Of a DNA stretch of 64,000 nucleotides, positions 60,551-64,000 are shown piece by piece. Positions within the stretch are counted from its first letter, which is position 1; the number at the start of each line of letters is the position of its first letter. Origin of the DNA: Rhizobium leguminosarum bv. trifolii WSM1325. Its GTDB lineage: Bacteria > Pseudomonadota > Alphaproteobacteria > Rhizobiales > Rhizobiaceae. The stretch spans positions 2,976,001-3,040,000 of the forward strand of contig CP001622.1 in NCBI GenBank assembly GCA_000023185.1, in the 5' to 3' direction. The notes beneath the pieces were generated by a model. It worked only from the letters and a program-made list of their open reading frames with translations, did not search any database and was not told the origin of the DNA. Both the position numbers and the translations under genes were made by a program.

Positions 60551-61819
60551 TTATGCCTTGACCGCTACGGTCTTGTTGCGCTTTTCGAGCACCGCTTCGG
60601 TGATCGAGTTCGGGATGCGACGCGGTGTTTCCACCAAGCCGAGAACCGGCATCGCGACCAGGAAGAAAGCGAAGTAGAGGAGCGTGCAGATCTGCGAGAT
60701 CGTGGTGAACAAGCCTTCCGCCGGCTGCGAACCGAGCCAGCCGAGGATGATCGCGTTGATCACGAACAGCCAGTAGAACAGCTTGTACCAGGGGCGGTAG
60801 ACGGCGGAACGGACCTTTGAGGTATCGAGCCAGGGCAGGAAGAACAGCACGATGATCGCGCCGAACATCACGAGCACGCCGCCGAGCTTGGAGTCGATCG
60901 GGCCGACGTTGAAGGTGATCGAGCGCAGCATCGCGTAGAACGGCAGGAAGTACCATTCCGGAACGATGTGGGCCGGCGTCTTCAGCGGGTCGGCCGGGAT
61001 GTAGTTGTCGGCATGGCCTAGGAAGTTCGGCAGGTAGAAGACGAAATAGGCATAGACCATCAGGAAGATTGAGACGCCGAGCGCATCCTTCATCGTCGCA
61101 TAAGGCGTGAAGCGCACCGTGTCCGTCTTCGTCTTGACCTCGACGCCCGTCGGGTTCGTCTGGCCGACGACGTGCAGCGCCCAAATGTGCAGGATGACGA
61201 CGCCGGCGATCATGAAGGGCAGCAGGTAGTGCAGCGAGAAGAAGCGGTTCAGCGTCGGGTTTTCGACCGCAAAGCCGCCGAGTAGGAACTGCTGCACCCA
61301 TTCGCCGACCAGCGGAAAGGCGGAGAAGAAGCCGGTGATGACGGTGGCGCCCCAGAAGGACATCTGGCCCCAGGGCAGAACATAGCCCATGAAGCCGGTC
61401 GCCATCATCAGGAGGTAGATGACCACGCCGAGGATCCAGAGGATTTCGCGGGGCGCCTTGTAGGAGCCGTAATAGAGGCCTCGGGCGATGTGCAGGTAGA
61501 CCGCGACGAAGAAGAAGGATGCGCCGTTGGCATGCATATAGCGCAGCAGCCAACCGTGGTTCACGTCACGCATGATCTTTTCGACGGAGTTGAAGGCAAC
61601 CGACGATTCGGCCGCATAGTGCATGGCGAGCGTAACACCCGTCAGGATCTGCACCACCAGCATAACGGCGAGCATGGCGCCGAAGGTGTAGGCGTAGTTC
61701 AGGTTACGCGGAACCGGATAGGCGACGAAGCTGTCATAGACCATGCGCGGCAGCGGAAGGCGCGCATCGACCCATTTCTCGAGGCCGGTTGATGGCTCGT
61801 AGCTGGAATGGCCACTCAT
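60551..61819 (-). CDS. petB: Cytochrome b subunit of the bc1 complex
   Basis: 422 aa, eight membrane helices carrying both b hemes and the Qo and Qi quinone sites. Heme-ligand histidines are seen in LAMHYAAES and [12 protein letters not shown] (helix B) and in [11 protein letters not shown] and LHIWALHV (helix D). The Qo-site PEWY motif is in [12 protein letters not shown]. Between petA (14 bp) and petC. Confidence 0.97.
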   Translation of the reverse strand: MSGHSSYEPSTGLEKWVDARLPLPRMVYDSFVAYPVPRNLNYAYTFGAMLAVMLVVQILTGVTLAMHYAAESSVAFNSVEKIMRDVNHGWLLRYMHANGASFFFVAVYLHIARGLYYGSYKAPREILWILGVVIYLLMMATGFMGYVLPWGQMSFWGATVITGFFSAFPLVGEWVQQFLLGGFAVENPTLNRFFSLHYLLPFMIAGVVILHIWALHVVGQTNPTGVEVKTKTDTVRFTPYATMKDALGVSIFLMVYAYFVFYLPNFLGHADNYIPADPLKTPAHIVPEWYFLPFYAMLRSITFNVGPIDSKLGGVLVMFGAIIVLFFLPWLDTSKVRSAVYRPWYKLFYWLFVINAIILGWLGSQPAEGLFTTISQICTLLYFAFFLVAMPVLGLVETPRRIPNSITEAVLEKRNKTVAVKA

Positions 61820-61833
61820 TAATCAGTCTCCCC

Positions 61834-62412
61834 TCAACCGATCTTGATCTTGGTATCGGACAAAAATGAAAAGGTCGGAATCGCCAGGTTCTGCGGCGCC
61901 GGGCCTTTGCGGATGCGGCCGGCCGTGTCGTAGACCGAGCCATGACAGGGACAGAACCAACCATTGTATTCGCCGGCCTGGCCGAGCGGCACGCAACCGA
62001 GATGCGTGCAGGTGCCGATCATGACGATCCAGTTTTCCTTGCCCTTGCCGCCCGAACGGTCAACACCCGTTGCCTGAGCGTCGACAGGAAGGTTTGCATT
62101 GCGCGCGACCGGGTCCTTCAGATCAGCAAGCTGGACGGCATTTGCCGCTTCCACTTCCTCAGGCGTGCGGTTGCGGATGAAGATCGGCTTGCCGCGCCAT
62201 TTAACCGTCAGGGACATGCCGGGCTCGAGGCTGGCAACGTCGACTTCGATGGAGGCGAGAGCAAGCGTCGAAGCGTCAGGACGCATCTGATCAATGAACG
62301 GCCAAGCGACCGCGACGGCGCCGACGGCGCCTGCCATACCAGTGGTGAGATAAAGGAAATCACGGCGAGTGGGTTCGCCCATGCCCTCGCTTGTCGTTTC
62401 GTGTTCGCTCAC
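61834..62412 (-). CDS. petA: Rieske iron-sulfur subunit of the bc1 complex
   Basis: 192 aa. A twin-arginine signal-anchor (TRRDFLYLTTGMAGAVGAVA) precedes the periplasmic 2Fe-2S domain. Cluster ligands are in CTHLGC and CPCHGS. Translation most likely starts at the GTG at 62412, because GAGG lies nine bases upstream; the ATG at 62421 directly overlaps that site. First gene of petABC. Confidence 0.94.
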   Translation of the reverse strand: MSEHETTSEGMGEPTRRDFLYLTTGMAGAVGAVAVAWPFIDQMRPDASTLALASIEVDVASLEPGMSLTVKWRGKPIFIRNRTPEEVEAANAVQLADLKDPVARNANLPVDAQATGVDRSGGKGKENWIVMIGTCTHLGCVPLGQAGEYNGWFCPCHGSVYDTAGRIRKGPAPQNLAIPTFSFLSDTKIKIG

Positions 62413-62696
62413 GGCTAACATCCTCTGCGCAATTTTCGCGGAATTCCGCCCTGCCCCCTCTACCGGCGAATCTCTCTGGACACAATTCGGCCATAGATTC
62501 CCCGGCAATCCGGCGCGTTCTATGCTTGATCGCAAATTATGTCCAGCCTTGGCAAGGGGATGAGGGCACAATGTCGCGGGAAATTTCGGATGAATTTTTT
62601 AAGGCAAACACGCGCTTGCCATTATGTTGCATTGCAACAAAAACGCCCTCGTGATAGGCGCAGTCCAAGCCATGCCAGTGAGCCGGACCGGAGCGG

Positions 62697-63629
62697 ATGA
62701 GAGACACGATTTTTTGCGTATTCAGCGTTCTCACGACCCTCGTTCTCGCCATTATCTCCCTGCGATACGTCACCGATTTCTATCTGCTATCTTTCTTTTA
62801 CAGCTTCCAGGTCCATCTGGCGGTGGCCGGCACTGTGGCCTCGGTCGCTGCCCTTCTCGTCAAGCGGCACTGGTATGGCCTGCTGACCCTCGCAATATCG
62901 GTGGTCCTTGCCGTCCACGGTGTCGTGATGATGCGCGAATTCGTCGAACCATCCGTCGAGGAGAGCCGCCCGGCCCTGTTCAGGCTGATGTCCTTCAATA
63001 TCGAGAACGATAATTTTGCAAACGGCCCTGACATCGCCGACATGGTCATTGGCTCGGGTGCGGACGCCGTCAACATCCTGGAGGCTGAACCGCTGCTGTC
63101 GGAACTGCCACGGTTGCTGAAGACCTATCCCTATTACGTCGGCTGCGGCGTCGGCATGGAGCAATGCGACACGCTGGTGCTGTCGAAACGTCCGCTGATC
63201 GAACCCCGCATCCGCAATCTCGGCCTGCTCTGGCGCAACCGGCTGACGATCTCGACGATCGATTTCGATGGCCAGAAGGTCAATTTCCTCGCCGCGCACC
63301 TGACCAAACCTTATTACGACGAATTCCACGGCCTCGAAATCTGGGATCTCGCGGAGATCATCCCTACCCTTTCGGGACCACTCGTTCTCGCCGGTGATTT
63401 CAATACGTCGATTCTCGCGCCCGACGTGCAGTATCTCATGCGCACTCAAGCCCTGGGCACGGTATCGCTGGAACCCGCGACATGGCCGATCCGCGCCGGC
63501 GCCTTCGGCATTCCGATCGATCATATCTTTACCCGGGCGCCGCTGCGGCTGAAATCGGTTCGCCGCATCGAGAATGGCTTCGGGTCAAATCATTTTGGCC
63601 TCATGGCGGAATTCGTCATCGACCCTTGA
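62697..63629 (+). CDS. Endonuclease/exonuclease/phosphatase family protein, membrane-anchored
   Basis: 310 aa. Three N-terminal hydrophobic segments (about residues 1-85) are followed by an EEP fold. The start is [10 protein letters not shown], where the metal-binding Glu normally sits in a similar context; later [10 protein letters not shown] and the catalytic end PIDHIFTR are visible. Members act as phosphodiesterases on nucleic acids or lipids; the substrate is unknown. Its 3' end overlaps the convergent ABC transporter gene by 45 bases. Confidence 0.85.
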   Translation: MRDTIFCVFSVLTTLVLAIISLRYVTDFYLLSFFYSFQVHLAVAGTVASVAALLVKRHWYGLLTLAISVVLAVHGVVMMREFVEPSVEESRPALFRLMSFNIENDNFANGPDIADMVIGSGADAVNILEAEPLLSELPRLLKTYPYYVGCGVGMEQCDTLVLSKRPLIEPRIRNLGLLWRNRLTISTIDFDGQKVNFLAAHLTKPYYDEFHGLEIWDLAEIIPTLSGPLVLAGDFNTSILAPDVQYLMRTQALGTVSLEPATWPIRAGAFGIPIDHIFTRAPLRLKSVRRIENGFGSNHFGLMAEFVIDP

Positions 63630-64000
63630 GCCCGCATCCTCGTCTGTAGCAAGGAAGCCGCCGGACTGGCGCGCCCAAAGTTCGGCATAGAGCCCGCCGT
63701 GGCGAAGCAGTTGGTCATGGCTGCCTTCCTCGATGATCCGCCCGAGATCGATGACGATCAGCCGGTCGAGCGCGGCGATCGTCGACAGCCGATGGGCGAT
63801 CGCAAGCACTGTCTTGCCTTCCATGATCCGATGGAGATTGGACTGGATCGCCTCTTCCACTTCCGAATCGAGCGCCGACGTCGCTTCGTCGAGAACGAGG
63901 ATCGGCGCGTCCTTCAGCATGACCCGGGCAATAGCGATACGCTGCCGCTGCCCGCCTGACAGTTTGACGCCGCGTTCGCCGACATGCGCATCGAAACCTC
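63585..64000 (-). CDS. ABC exporter ATP-binding/permease protein, C-terminal part
   Basis: About 138 codons of the nucleotide-binding domain, cut by the right window edge; the frame stays open through 63998. Visible are [14 protein letters not shown] (signature), [16 protein letters not shown] (Walker B and D-loop) and [10 protein letters not shown] (switch His). These are typical of MsbA/type IV fused exporters. The membrane domain and Walker A lie outside. The tail overlaps the convergent EEP gene. Confidence 0.92.
   Translation of the reverse strand, partial: GFDAHVGERGVKLSGGQRQRIAIARVMLKDAPILVLDEATSALDSEVEEAIQSNLHRIMEGKTVLAIAHRLSTIAALDRLIVIDLGRIIEEGSHDQLLRHGGLYAELWARQSGGFLATDEDAGSRVDDEFRHEAKMI

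Overview
The window reads as chromosomal DNA of a fast-growing root-nodule alphaproteobacterium, most likely Rhizobium of the etli/leguminosarum group. Pointers are the dctB-dctD pair at the left edge, the trxB-lsrB-abcR1/abcR2 arrangement, the petABC operon, the BA14K-type protein and several hairpin-rich interspersed repeats of a kind common in rhizobia. This assignment comes from gene families and synteny, not a database search. No rRNA, tRNA, CRISPR array, intact insertion sequence or prophage was seen.

Layout. 1-2550: C4-dicarboxylate two-component system (dctB truncated by the window edge, dctD). 2583-5613: Lrp-type regulator divergent from trxB, then the LysR regulator lsrB/vtlR followed by two tandem AbcR-type small RNAs. 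5728-11848: ArsR regulator, MFS exporter and Old Yellow Enzyme reductase; an aminoglycoside-phosphotransferase-like gene with an internal stop; an SDR divergent from a LysR regulator; a GrpB-like protein. 11845-17520: DUF2188 protein, Ca2+/H+ antiporter, two putative glycosyltransferases, a phd-vapC toxin-antitoxin pair, and an aspartate aminotransferase. 17905-22720: a Gram-negative sortase system (VIT/vWA substrate with an LPQTA sorting signal plus a class GN sortase), a PQQ-type sugar dehydrogenase and a DUF3052 protein. 22820-25007: EamA permease, cold-shock gene with a possible leader peptide, BA14K protein. 25233-31555: chemoreceptor, AraC-type pseudogene, and a sulfonate/taurine-type ABC importer. 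31584-35174: an EnvZ/OmpR-like pair led by a MarR gene, a decayed ilvE, a dispersed repeat and a frameshifted small membrane-protein gene. 35357-45446: SH3/DUF1236 protein, metallo-hydrolase, tRNA-binding protein, proC, YbjN protein, UbiK, then lgt, midA-like, pgeF, an M24 peptidase, a lipoprotein and prs. 45668-58958: a secreted unknown, two c-di-GMP turnover proteins flanking rplY, a solute-binding protein, pth, GNAT, clpS2, ychF, a multi-pass membrane protein and two MaoC proteins. 58983-64000: apt, the cytochrome bc1 operon (petABC on the minus strand), an EEP-family enzyme and the C-terminal half of an ABC exporter cut by the window edge.

Themes. Much of the window is housekeeping (bc1 respiration, lipoprotein maturation, PRPP synthesis, ribosome recycling, protein turnover), mixed with symbiosis- and stress-linked regulation (Dct, LsrB-AbcR). 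There are four damaged genes: an APH-like gene and an araC-like gene with single in-frame stops, a small glycine-rich gene with a frameshift, and an ilvE reduced to three collinear fragments. The observations most worth following are: a matched dyad exactly 51 nt upstream of both AbcR RNAs; a perfect 14-bp hairpin enclosing the vapC start codon; a 14-codon ORF ending three bases before the cold-shock gene; and the class GN sortase with its LPQTA substrate.
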